The notes beneath the pieces were generated by a model. That model saw only the letters and a list, made by a program, of their open reading frames with translations, did not search any database and was not told the DNA's origin. DNA of 64,000 nt from Pohlia nutans (taxonomy: Eukaryota > Streptophyta > Bryopsida > Bryales > Mniaceae), in contig CM040085.1 in assembly GCA_022496805.1 (NCBI GenBank), positions 26,193,811-26,257,810 on the forward strand, in the 5' to 3' direction. Made by a program: the position numbers and the translations under genes. Of the stretch, positions 24,082 through 35,327 are shown in pieces (the first letter of the stretch is position 1; each line of letters begins with the position of its first letter).

Positions 24082-25200
24082 TTAACCCTTTAGTGCTCAA
24101 GCGACCATGTTGTGGTCTCTGATGTGTCGAAAATGCAAATAACGGAAAATCCGTGAAGAATTGGATTTTAAATTGTGAAGTTCAGATGATGAGCGTTATA
24201 ATATACATCTTCTAGAAAAAGAAAATTTCAATTTGGAGTTGTGCAACTATCAAAATACCTATGAACAAAACGCAAAAATACTGTAAATACTTGAAAATAC
24301 AGTAAATACTTACAAATACAACACATGTACTATGCGGTATTTCTTGTGTTTTGAAGTTTGTTATCTTGTTTTATTTTTTTGGATTGTGTTCTCTTGTTCA
24401 TATTCCATTAGTGTATGTATTCCGATCTTGATCTATGTACCGACTCCTTTTATATTTTAATATATAAATTTTGTCTTAAACTGTATACGGATAAGTCACT
24501 CTCACTTATAAAATTCACAATAACTATGTGTGAGTCCGTTCTTAACATGAAAGATTGCAATGGAGAGGTGTTGACATAGGTCATCGCCGAACATCTTCAC
24601 TTTCATTTTAGAAAATTTAACCCAAATTCTATTTAATTTTGAAGTCACACACCCTCCAAAATCTCATTTTTGATTGTGCAAGATACAGTTCAAAGACATT
24701 TTTGATTTTCTCCGATTTTCTTGGATGCTCTTTGTTTTCACATCTTAAGTTTGTCTTACTTGCTTGACTCCTACTAAATTCCCTCATAATGTCAATTGTC
24801 ATCTTTCTAGTTCCAAGGAAAGTTACTGTATCAATAAAAAATGAACCAAGTAGTAGGCGGTGCGGTACTCTACTACTAAAGAATGTCATGTACGATTGAA
24901 TTTATCATCTTTTTTATCAATTTTTAAAAATTAAATTTTCAAGGTTTTCTTTTGAAATTCAATTTAAAATCTCAAATTAATTAATTTTAATTAATTTTTT
25001 TTGGAATGAATTTGGAATAATATGCACTATGAGTTGGTATAATTTCCATTATTTGATTCTACTTATTTTGGAAAGTCATTTTTAAAATTTCACTTTTTGA
25101 ACTAAAAATGAAACTAATGTAAACCACTTTTGTTATTTTAAAAAAAATCACAATATCTTATTTTGAAGATCCATACCATACGAATGGTACACTGACTAGC
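24082..25200. mobile_element. piggyBac-like element, family D, left part joined to a family E fragment
   Basis: Starts TTAACCCTTTAGTGCTC. To about 24700 it is collinear in reverse with the complete element at 38026-38836, sharing for example TTCACTTTCATTTT and the block around GTCACACACCC. From about 24900 to 25195 the sequence instead follows the element at 51800-52351 (shared GGAATGAATTTGGAATAA and AAGATCCATACC). Neither right end is intact. Confidence 0.55.
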
Positions 25201-25564
25201 GTATTTAGTGGTTTTGGTCAGAAGAAGACAAAAATATTAGCATAACATTCAGCCACTGTTCACTATTCCCATGAAATGGAGAATGAAAAATGACAAGTCT
25301 TCTACTAGTGCCATGTTCTCAGTCTTTAGAGAATCAAACTTCTTGGAAAAGCTGTGTTTCTGTGTAGTGAAGTTGTGATAGAGTGAACACTTTTGTTATG
25401 GTATTGGTTGTTTATTTATTTATAGTGCTATGCAACATGAAGTCGATTTGATGGTGGTAGTACGTAATCCCTGTATAGTTTCCATTTTCTGTGCTTGATC
25501 ATTCTGGTGAATAGTTGCCATTTCTGTGGCCATGGGATTCGATGACCATTTCGTATTTATATTA

Positions 25565-26139
25565 TTAATCCCTAAAGGACTGGGGGGTATTGAACTTAGC
25601 TCTTTTGACTAGCTCTTGTAGCAAGCTCAATTCCTCATTGGTGTGGGGTGATTTTGATGATCGGCACCGTTGAAATTAAAGAAGACTTACATAGCTTTTT
25701 TATGAAAAAAAGATCGACAAAATCACACAATTTTTGAGAAAATGCCACCGTTGAGAAGATTGATGGAACTTGTTTGGGTATTTTGTACACATGCTGAAAT
25801 CGGATTGTTCAAAAGTGCTCCAAAAATTCTGAAATTTTGACTGTGAGTAGAAATCAGCATTTCAAACATGTGCAAAAAATTTCAAGTAATTTGGAGGTGT
25901 GAGGAGGAAGATATGAGGGTTTGAAGTGACGCCTAGATACCCTCCGTGCAACTCAAAAAAATCACCAAAAATCGCTCACTTGATGAATTTCCGATCAAGA
26001 AGTACCTACACATTCGGCTCTCAAAAAGAGCCAGGGTCTCTTTGTTGCTCATCCTACAATTCAAAGCCCAAGAACCCGAATTCCCTCACTTTCTAGTTCC
26101 AGAAGCCGCATGGGGGCCTTACGGTCCTTTAGGGGTTAA
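25565..26139. mobile_element. piggyBac-like TTAA element, abutting the next one
   Basis: 575 bp, left TTAATCCCTAAAGGACTGG, right GGTCCTTTAGGGGTTAA. Its right TTAA (26136-26139) is at the same time the left TTAA of the next element. Confidence 0.75.
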
Positions 26140-26502
26140 CCCTTAAACGTCAAGAGGGCCTGGGCGGGGCAACCCGCAAGGCATCTAAATTTTCTGAGGA
26201 AAAAAAAAAAAAAAAACGAAAAAAATGCAAAAACAGCTCTGCTGGGCATTGCTGGCCAGCACTGTAGCACTGCTGAACTTCAGCTGCCCCAACCTCAAAA
26301 CCTGTTCAATTTGATAACTTTGATTGTTTACCAATGATTCCACAATCTTTCAAATGAGGCGCAAATTTGGAATCTACATCGCTTTTTCAGTAGCTTTCCA
26401 ACGCACCAATCCTCGCTTGATTTGGTTGAGAAAATCCACATTTTTCTTCATTATTCTCTTTTTACTAAGCCCATGGGGCTTACCTTGACATTTAAGGGTT
26501 AA
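26136..26502. mobile_element. piggyBac-like TTAA element, family F, copy 1
   Basis: 367 bp from TTAACCCTTAAACGTCAAG to CTTGACATTTAAGGGTTAA. The inverted termini run about 18 bp with one mismatch. Copy 2 is at 37127-37518 in the same orientation. Confidence 0.85.
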
Positions 26503-26688
26503 AGATGCTTTTACCACCAAGATGAAATGAAAGAAGTTTAATGATTTGGTTCTTTTTGGTTAATAGAAACGAGATCCCTTTCAAATCAAAAAAGAAAAGA
26601 AAAGAAATCAATGAAGTTGACGTTGAGTGTCGTTAGAATTCTCGAGAAGAGCCTGTTTTCAAGCGGATACCAAGGGCGGATATGCCAA

Positions 26689-27125
26689 CACTACGGTAGA
26701 ATGAGTCTTTTCTCAGTGGCCACTTCTCACTAGGTGTTTGGGACACTATTTCTAAAATCTAGACATTTTAATTTTAGAGAGATATAGTGTCCTTGTAAGA
26801 AAAAATAAATTAAAATGTAGTGTTCCTATGACATATGGCAATTTTATGATAAATATGGCATGCTACCGTATGTCATTCTCATTACTTAGAAAGAACATGG
26901 CACTCTCAATGAAAGTAAGAATGACAAGTGGCAAACTCCTATATAGTTTTAAGGGACATTGTATCTTTTCACCTTTGAACAAATTGTGGTAAAAGACATC
27001 AATTATCTTCGGACACCAAATATGCCATTCAATGTAGTCAACTACTACAAGAACCTAGGAAAATTTAGATGGATGAAAAATTGTACGGGATGTAGTCAAG
27101 AAAAGGCTTACAATCCATTTTTGTG
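26689..27125. repeat. Truncated CACTA-type end joined to dispersed repeats
   Basis: CACTACGGTAGAATGAGTC at 26689 is the left end of the family seen at 11168 and is lost after about 26735. 26738-27020 matches the repeat at about 59425-59975 (GTGTCCTTGTAAGAAAAAA, CATGGCACTCTCAATGAAAG, AATTGTGGTAAAA). 27030-27125 resembles the right part of the element at 51800-52351. Confidence 0.55.
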
Positions 27126-30100
27126 ACGATGGTCATGTCTCTAAACAATCAACTATCTTTAATTGTTCAATTGTTGACATGTTTTGATATGACTCGATGT
27201 GACATGGTTTGATTGTTGATTTTTTTTCAATATCTTCCTATTGGAAAATGTCGGAATTTTTTGAAACGTCATTTCAATGGTTTAAGAATGTACAAATTAG
27301 AGGGTATTTATGCTCGAAAGCACTTTAAATCACAATCAAGTAAACAAACAAGTAAGAGAGAAAAAGATGTTGACCTCAGTAGACTTGTGCTTGCTACAAG
27401 TACAAAGTTGTGGCAAATACAACATTGTGGAAAGTGCATAAGTATGAATTGCTAATTAAAAAATGAAAAAAATAAAAATAAAATAAAAAACGACTCAAAA
27501 GAAGTTTTTGTTTGTTTATACACAACTTAGGCCCTTTGAAAAAAAAAAAAAAAAAAAAAAGAATCCTTCAAATCATTGAAAATATACCTTATGCATAGGA
27601 TCCTAAAATCAATTGAAGCAATAATTTTTTTTAAACCTCCATCACTCTCTAAATTGCGCTTCAAGCAACCACCCTAACTTGTCTCTTAATTGAGTAAGCT
27701 CCCAAGAGACCATTGCCAATTTTCCCGGGTTGCCCATGCCCAAAAAAAATAACTTTTTTTCAAAATAAAAAATATTATGTTATAGGTAAATGAGTCTTCT
27801 TTCCAATGCAATTGAAATTATATCCATACAATCAAAACTACATTTAGGGGAATTTTTCAAAGTGAAACACCTCAATGTCAAAATCAACTTCAATATTTTG
27901 GCAAGCTTGTCAAAAAATCTAAGCTAATGAGATTCATTGGGCGCCTCAAAGGAACTTTTGTTTAGCTCATATGGGTTGCATACCATGAGTTTTGGGTTCT
28001 TCAAATTGGAGAAGAATTGATAGGATAATCCAATTTTGCCAAAATCTCTTCTTTTCGTTTGTACTCCTACCCAAGGCCTCTGAAAAAATGCTAATGAATT
28101 GAACATTTGTCAAATTGAGTCATGCATTTGGTTAACTACCTAATATTGAGGATGATAAAAAATGGCACATTATTTCAACTTTTTTTTTTTGGTTTTAGAG
28201 CCCATCAAAGCAGGGCTGCCTAAATTTTATAGGGAGTGAAATATCAAAATCTCAACTTCATTTGCTATAATTCAAAAGTTCAGGTATTTTTCCATTGAAA
28301 AGTGCCTTTCAACATTGTTTCAAAACAATAGTTAAAGAGTCAACGAACTAAAATGCATTACTTATGTGTCTTAAAAATGATATGGAGCATGAATTGAAGT
28401 GTCTTTAAACTATCCCAAGTGATAGTCTTGTTGGTGAGTTACTATATGTTGAATTCCAACTATGTTTTTAGTTGTTCTTATCAATTTAGATAGCCTAAGT
28501 ATGTGTAATCAGTTAACTCAAATACAAATACCTTAAATATGTGTAACCACTTGACTTGATAGGAAAAAAAAAAGACTCATGGCAAATGCAATGAAGAGAC
28601 ATGAAGTGACTCATGGCAATGCTATGAAGTGATATGAAATCACTGATGGCAAATGCCGATAAAGGAAAAAAACGCAGAGGAAGGATATACCCTATGTCAT
28701 GGTCAATTTTGACATGAATTAATTAAATTTTTACAAAGAGGGGCACATCTCATCATCTCGTGCTTGGTTAAGGGTGACGTGGACCTCTCAACAATATGAC
28801 GTGGACATTCAATTGCGACACCAGGCTATCTGAATCCGGCAGACCCTTCATGTATGGAAGAGGAAGAAAGAAAGGCCCACTCAGCTCTGACAGGGGCATT
28901 GATTGGGACTCCAGTGAGATCTGACTTGGTCTGCGACAAAGATCTTAGTGCACAACACAGCGATCCTACCTTACTACTGTACAATTTCATGCTCTTTGCA
29001 ACGACGATCATCGTCCCTCACTGCAGGTTGCTCTTCCTTAGTCTCCTTGGAATTACCGTCCCTGTTGTTGCATTGTTGGGGGGTTTCGTGTTTTCGGGAC
29101 CCGACACTCATCACTGTTGCTGCCACTGACAACACTACAGTAACTTACACTAAGCTTAGTCGATCGGGGTTTTAACTTCAAGGTTGTGCTAACTTTTAGC
29201 TTTCCGTCTCCCTGCCTTGCTTTCCAGATAATTGAAGGAGCCACAAGTTGTGTTGTTGTTTTCCTTTCAGTTTTTGAAAACGATGTTTGATCGCCATTTG
29301 AGGTAAGCAACCGCCTTCTTCCTTCTTCACCTCGGACATTTTCCATTTTGATGTTTTTGTTTCTCGGAGGACCCGATTGCGTTCTGCACATTCTTCAATT
29401 GCCGAGTTTTGAAGAATGAGGGTCATGAGTCTAATCTAAGCGTATTGTATCGTTCGGACTTCCAGTCGTTTCGATCTCTTGGTGGCATATGCATTTCGGT
29501 ATCAGTCTGGGATTAGGGTTTGTGAAGGTGGAACAGGGGAAGTAGGTAGCATTGATGCCATGAACTCTGACTCAAACCTCTGTATTATGACCTTCTCTAA
29601 AATTTGGTTCTAGAATATTCTGCACATTTGCCACACTATCATTGACTGTAGCACTTATTCAAACTCTGTCATAGTGAATAAGTGGGGACCCCAGGTCGTA
29701 AGATTAAAGAAGTGGGAGTATTATTCGTTTTTGAGATGCAACAATCTGTTTAAAATTACTCATACAGGGAGCCTTGTGTCTTCTGTCTGGTTTGAGAGGA
29801 CTTCAAACTAAATGTGTGTTTGTCACCACCACACAAACAGCTCACTGATTAATTTCTGTGATTGCAAGTTATTTATAACTTGTTCTCACTCGACCTCTTG
29901 CTGATTGATCGATGGTTTTTTCCAGGGAGAGTTTATATGGTCAAGGAGGATTACAATCAATCTGTTAATCAAGGCTTGAGGTTACAACAATTGAATTGCG
30001 GGGAAGTCTTCAATGAGGAGTTTGGAACTAGCCTGCAGAGAGTTTCATGGATGTAGTTTAATGCATCATGCTCAGTACTGCGAGCCTTAGATGAAGGAAT

Positions 30101-30155
30101 ACTTGGCCTAGATTGATTTTCGAGAAGAGGGAGGTTGATACAGACTGTGTTCAAT
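27126..30155. other. Gene-poor interval and P4H upstream region
   Basis: No convincing gene to 28800: AT-rich with short open frames of no recognisable family. 28800-30155 is less AT-rich and should contain the promoter and 5' UTR (possibly spliced) of the prolyl 4-hydroxylase gene, but no element could be pinpointed. Confidence 0.35.
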
Positions 30156-33100
30156 ATGAAAACAAAGCTCCGAGGAAGAAGTGGAAACCCTTTAGGATAC
30201 AAGCTTGGTTTGCCACAGGTATTCTTGTGTTGCGCTATCTTCTTCTTTGCAGGATATTACGGCTCCAACACCTTCTTCCAGGTACTCTATGTAGACTCCC
30301 TCATGTGCCAATAATGTGCTAGACTCAAAGACACCATGAAGGATATGAATTTATTTTTTCACTGCCAAATCATTCTAACTTAAATAAAACTTGAAATGAC
30401 CTCCAACATCAGTTAACCCTCTACCCATCTCCTCATTTGAAGATTTGGAAAGATTAATTATAAAATACAATTTAGAAGAAGAATTTGAACTTGAAATGTA
30501 AGAAAATGTTGTAAATTTTGAATTTTAGATGATATGGGACACTATATGGCCCAGCTATTTTTGTCATTGTATACGGAGTACTAGATAGATAATTTGTATG
30601 GGACACTGATGGTTTTTGAGCTCACTAATTGAAGTTTCGAGAGCTAATTGGATGCGAGGCTGTTGAATGTGCTTTCAGGAAGACGAGCAAGTGGTGGTTG
30701 ATCCACTTACAAGTGAGAAAGTGGCGCTTGATCATGGTCTCACTGGCGATAGTTCCCTTACTGACATCCCCTTCCAGGTACTTATGATTAACTAAGGTAG
30801 AGGATACTATTTAAGCATTTAAACATATGTAGGAGTGCGATTTAGGGGAGATCAGTATAGAGGTCTTTCTTTGAGTACAAGAGCCAAATCTGTTGAGGTT
30901 AAATTCTTATCGCTATGTATGAATTTATTATGCAATTGCAAAGTAGGAGGTTGTAGACCACTATGAGTGACAATAGATAACCCCATTCCATTCAGAGATC
31001 AGTGGCTTACACCCGACTTGCTAATTGAAAGCCAACCAAGTGTTGATTGGAAGAGATGAGTTGCTGTTGGTAACAGGGGTCAGTATATGAGACGGGATTA
31101 GGACCCTCATGGTTTTAGTATCCTCTACCCTAGAGAGCACATGACCTTTTTCCTTCTGAAATGCTAGTTGGGCATCTTGTTCTCACAATTGGTGTACAGT
31201 ATTCCCTTTGTCCGGAAATACTTGTCCTAGTTTTTGGCATTTTTCAACCTGACGTTTTTTTTTCCCAAAAACAGACGTCTCAGTACTCGAAAAATGGTGA
31301 AAAATGGTCTATCTTTATTAGTAGTATGTAGTTTTTGTGTCATTCTCGTTGTCCGCCCCGTTGGAAGTAGACAGGGCTCATGTTTGAAGTATAAAACATG
31401 GGACAAAAACTAGGGAAAAAAAATGCCAAAAACTAGGAAAATTATTTCCGGACAAAGGGATTAGTATCTATTGTTTTCTGCCTGGACAGCTCTTTAGGCG
31501 CCAGATCTGGAGGTTTGGTTAGAACCAAGTGAGAAGATGGGCGCATGAATCAATGGTTGTGTGTTTGCTTTACACAGGTATTGAGTTGGCAGCCTCGTGC
31601 GCTTTTGTATCCAAATTTTGCCAGCAAGAAACAATGTGAGGCTATAATCAAGCTTGCAAGGACACGGCTTGCGCCTTCAGGTTTGGCTCTGAGGAAAGGA
31701 GAGACGTTAGACACAACGAAAGAAATCCGAACCAGGTGGGTGGTAGCTGAGACTTCCCTTAACCCCTAAAAGCCCGAGGGGTATTGGACAAAACATACAT
31801 GTGTTATAATATATGCCTTCCATATGTTTGATGAAGTTTCGTTCACTAGACACAATGTAGGGTATCATCTCTACAAATTATCCGTACGGTCAAACTTCCA
31901 AAAAAACTGTAATTTTTTTTTAATGAATTTAAAAGCATTAACCTTTCATAATTTGTATGAATTATAATTTTCACTTTTAGAGTTTAAAATTTAGCATGAT
32001 TGGATAAAGTTGGTTTATCTATTGTAAACTTCAAAAAAGCAAAAGGAACATCATTACTTTCCCCAAATAGAATTTTTTATAACACTAAGACAATGTTGAG
32101 GTGATCCACTTTGAAAAATTCTCCTGGTTGGAGTTTAACTCGGATTGACATAATTCAAATTGCATTGCGTTGGAAATTAGACTTGATGTAGTATTTTAAC
32201 ATATTTTTTATTTTTTCAAAAACATATTTTTTTCCGGGCAGCCCGTTAGATTCGGGCAGCGACCAGAAAATGAGCGCTTAGGGGTTAATCCTAAAGGACC
32301 AAGGATTCATGGTTTTAAAACAACAAATTCAATCAATCATATTGTGAAAAATATGATTCAAATGGGACCAACTTTTTTTATCCCTTCAATAAGTGAAGAA
32401 CATTGCTTGCGTTGGTCAAGAAAAAAAAAAATTTAAGGAAAGGAAGTCCACATAGGACCTACTCAAAACTGCTAAAAGGAACATAAGGCCTGATATGGGC
32501 TCCTTGGTCCTTTAGGGGTTAAGATTCTCCTGTGGTTTGGTTCACACTGTACAGTCAGGTAGGAATTGCTTACGAATTCCCACTGCAGGGAATTTTTTTT
32601 TGAAACTTTGAACACTCCGTGTATACTCAAAAATGATCCGATTTGGAAACCGCAAAGTGCGTTGGAATCTCATCGGCGTGTACTACAATATCATTACAAA
32701 TTTACACATGTATTAGTGAAAGTTATACAACAAGTTAAAAATAATATATGCATTATCTACCATTGAGTGCTCTCACCGTTTGCTTCAATTACAATGTCCA
32801 TTTTAGCAAGAAAAAATGAAATGAGCGTTTGAAGTTGTTTTTGAGATACTTGAGTTCATACTTGTTGGATGATTTGTATCATTTCATCAGTCTCCTTTGT
32901 AATTTCTTCTTTTGTAACAGTGTAGGGGCTTTCACGGGTTTTGATAAAAGTCCATTCGTCATCATTCCTCCAACTAAACAATCAGTAATTCATTTTGTGG
33001 AACTTATTCATGAAAATCTATTGATTGGCTTCTATTTTATGCATGATAGACCTATTCAATTCATATTGATGGAGGATGGTGATCCAATACACCGTAGTAG

Positions 33101-35327
33101 ATATCATGATGATTGGAGACAAGCCCATGGAATCAAAAAGATTATGAAGGAAAAAGATGAAATGATACACATCATTCAAGAAGTATCTCAGAAATAACTT
33201 CAAACACTCATTTCATTTTTTCTTGCTAAATTGGACATTGTAACTGAAGCAAACGGTGAGAGTACTCAATGGTAGATAGTGTATATATTATTTTTAACTT
33301 ATCAGGTATAACTTTCACTAATACATGTGTAAATTTTTAATGATATTGTAGTACACGCCAATGTGATTCCAACGCACTTTGCGGTTTCCAAATCGGATCA
33401 TTTTTGAGTACACACAGAGTGTTCAAAGTTTCAAAAAAAAATTCCCTGCAGTGGGAATTCGTAAGCAATTCCTACCTGACTGTACAAGATTGGTTCTTCT
33501 CACTACTAAATGCAACATGCCAACCACTTGTTGGTGAAAAATCGTGCATTTTCAGAATTGAGTTCCTTTTGATGGTGGGTGTGCTGTGAAGGCAGCTCTG
33601 GGACTTTCTTGAGAGCCGATGAAGATAAAACACGGAGTTTAGAGGAAGTTGAGGAGAAAATGGCCAGAGCAACCATGATACCTCGCAACAATGGAGAGGT
33701 TTGTGTCCATTAGGAGATTGTCATCTGGCTTGCATTGCGTTCTGTACTGAGACATATTGTTCACGTATTATATTGCTTGGGGAAGTATTTGTACTGATTG
33801 CCAAATTAGTCCTCTTTCCTATCATTGTTCTGCCCTTTGAACACTTTTCTCAAATCAGAAGCTTGGGCTCGTACCAACACTATAAGGGTATGAGGTATTG
33901 GGGAAAATCCCTTGTATGTTACTAAAAGTCCTCAAAGATTTAAAAGTCAGTTTGACCACATACACTAGATACAATATTGCATTAACTTGGAAGAAAAGAA
34001 TAATATCCAGAAGCATGGTAGCTTTAGACGTCGGTCATGCAATTCTGTCTCAGTTGTGTTCAAAAGTGCTTCGTGTATGGGAGTTGTGATCCGAAGGAAT
34101 TTTTAGTGAATCATGTTCAGGAGGCTCAGCAGAGCTCTTCTAGAAGGTTTTGTTTGTCTTCTCTCATCTAGGTTCTGTGTGTCATTCTATGACTTGTGTG
34201 CAGGCTTTCAATGTGTTGCGGTACAACTTGGGGCAAAAATATGATTGCCACTATGATGTTTTTGATCCAGCTGAGTATGGACCTCAACCAAGCCAACGGG
34301 TAATTCTTTTCTGAAATCGTCCATCTTTGACTAGGCTCTAGAGCTTGATACGTAATTAATGTGATCCACTGTTTCTCTGATTAGTATCGTATTTTGTTTA
34401 CTAATCAGGAATACGTGTTGGATTATGCTTGTGTATGGGACCCCTGTTTTTCTTCAATTGGCAGGCGGGCTACATGATTTGTGGCATATTTCATGCTATG
34501 TTTCACTTCAAACCTTATTTCAATTAGCTTCAGTTCATTCCTCATGTGTGTAAATTTTTATTGTCTGGCTCAGATGGCTTCCTTTCTTCTGTACTTATCA
34601 GACGTGGAAGAGGGTGGAGAAACAATGTTTCCATTCGAAGTAAGTTTTTTCGATTTCTTCGTTGTAGGAGATTCTCTGTGAAAGCTTAAAGGTTCCCTAT
34701 TTGAAATGCTGTTATTGAGCATGTTTTATGGTCATGAATGTGGCAGAGTTTTCAAAATATGAACTCAGGCTATGACTATAAGGAGTGTCTTGGACTGAAA
34801 GTGAAGCCCCGCCAAGGTGACGCATTGCTTTTCTATTCAATGCATCCTAATGGCACATTTGATAAGGTAAAAGAACTGTTTCTGTTTTCCATATACCAAA
34901 ATCTTCCCCCTCTTATTCTACGAATCTTTTCAGCATCTTTTCTTTTCTCTCAGTCAAATTGAGTACTCAGCCGGCCTTTCTTTGAGCATTGGTTTCTGTT
35001 GCTTGCATGGATACTGTGTTACAAGCGTTTCAATGCACACTTTGGTATCCAGGGCTAGGATATAGGTAGACCACCCTATTTGTGCCATGTGACTATTTGT
35101 GCCACTTTGTGATCACTATCAGTGTGTTACATTACTAGCATATAGTGGCATAAAGAGGGTGGCTTACCTTGGAGAAGTTCAAATTTTGTTCTCTAAAGCA
35201 TTTTCTGTTCTCTAAACGTGCTGACTTCACGTTTCAACAACAGACGGCCTTGCATGGGAGCTGTCCAGTAATCAAAGGCGAGAAATGGGTTGCCACGAAG
35301 TGGATACGCAACACCGACAAGTTTTGA
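30156..35327 (+). CDS. Prolyl 4-hydroxylase, type II membrane protein, complete 8-exon gene
   Basis: Hydroxylates peptidyl-proline (cell-wall extensins and AGPs in plants) using Fe(II), 2-oxoglutarate and O2 in the ER and Golgi. Exons 30156-30281, 30679-30777, 31578-31735, 33596-33698, 34204-34299, 34574-34639, 34747-34866, 35244-35327 give 283 residues in frame. A basic N-terminus (MKTKLRGRSG) precedes a signal anchor at about 18-38. WQPRALLYPNFASKKQC opens the catalytic domain, which contains the conserved EVEEKMARATMIPRNNGE. The iron ligands are His178 and Asp180 (CHYDVFD) and His260 (ALHGSCPV). The 2-oxoglutarate lysine is Lys270 (GEKWVATKWIR). The protein ends just after the domain, so there is no ShK-like tail. 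Intron 3 (1860 bp) holds three transposons, intron 2 a Stowaway, intron 7 a small MITE. Confidence 0.96.
31202..31461. mobile_element. Stowaway-like MITE in P4H intron 2
   Basis: 260 bp with ends TTCCCTTTGTCCGGAAATA and TATTTCCGGACAAAGGGAT (one mismatch after inversion is ignored), flanked by TA. Same interior family as 14855-15079. Confidence 0.8.
31759..32288. mobile_element. piggyBac-like TTAA element in P4H intron 3, abutting the next one
   Basis: 530 bp from TTAACCCCTAAAAGCCCGAGG to GAGCGCTTAGGGGTTAA. Begins only 24 bp after the exon 3 donor. Its right TTAA (32285-32288) doubles as the left TTAA of the following element. Confidence 0.75.
32285..32522. mobile_element. piggyBac-like TTAA element, family C copy
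   Basis: 238 bp from TTAATCCTAAAGGACCAAGG to CTTGGTCCTTTAGGGGTTAA, collinear with 22157-22374 and about 57568-57812. Confidence 0.85.
32552..33482 (+). mobile_element. Tc1/mariner-like element with ~330-bp inverted repeats and transposase remnant
   Basis: 931 bp flanked by TA (32550-32551 and 33483-33484). Ends CAGTCAGGTAGGAATTGC and its reverse complement. The inverted repeats run from 32552 to about 32885 and from about 33150 to 33482. Between them an open frame (32829-33197) contains FILMEDGDPIHRSRYHDDWRQAHGI, the second catalytic Asp block of Tc1/mariner DDE transposases, so most of the transposase has been deleted. Inserted in P4H intron 3 on the coding strand. Confidence 0.88.
35066..35169. 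mobile_element. Small MITE in P4H intron 7
   Basis: Inverted ends GGTAGACCACCCTATTTGTGCC and a reverse-complement match around GGCATAAAGAGGGTGGCTTACC. The left half recurs at 59352-59420. Confidence 0.6.
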
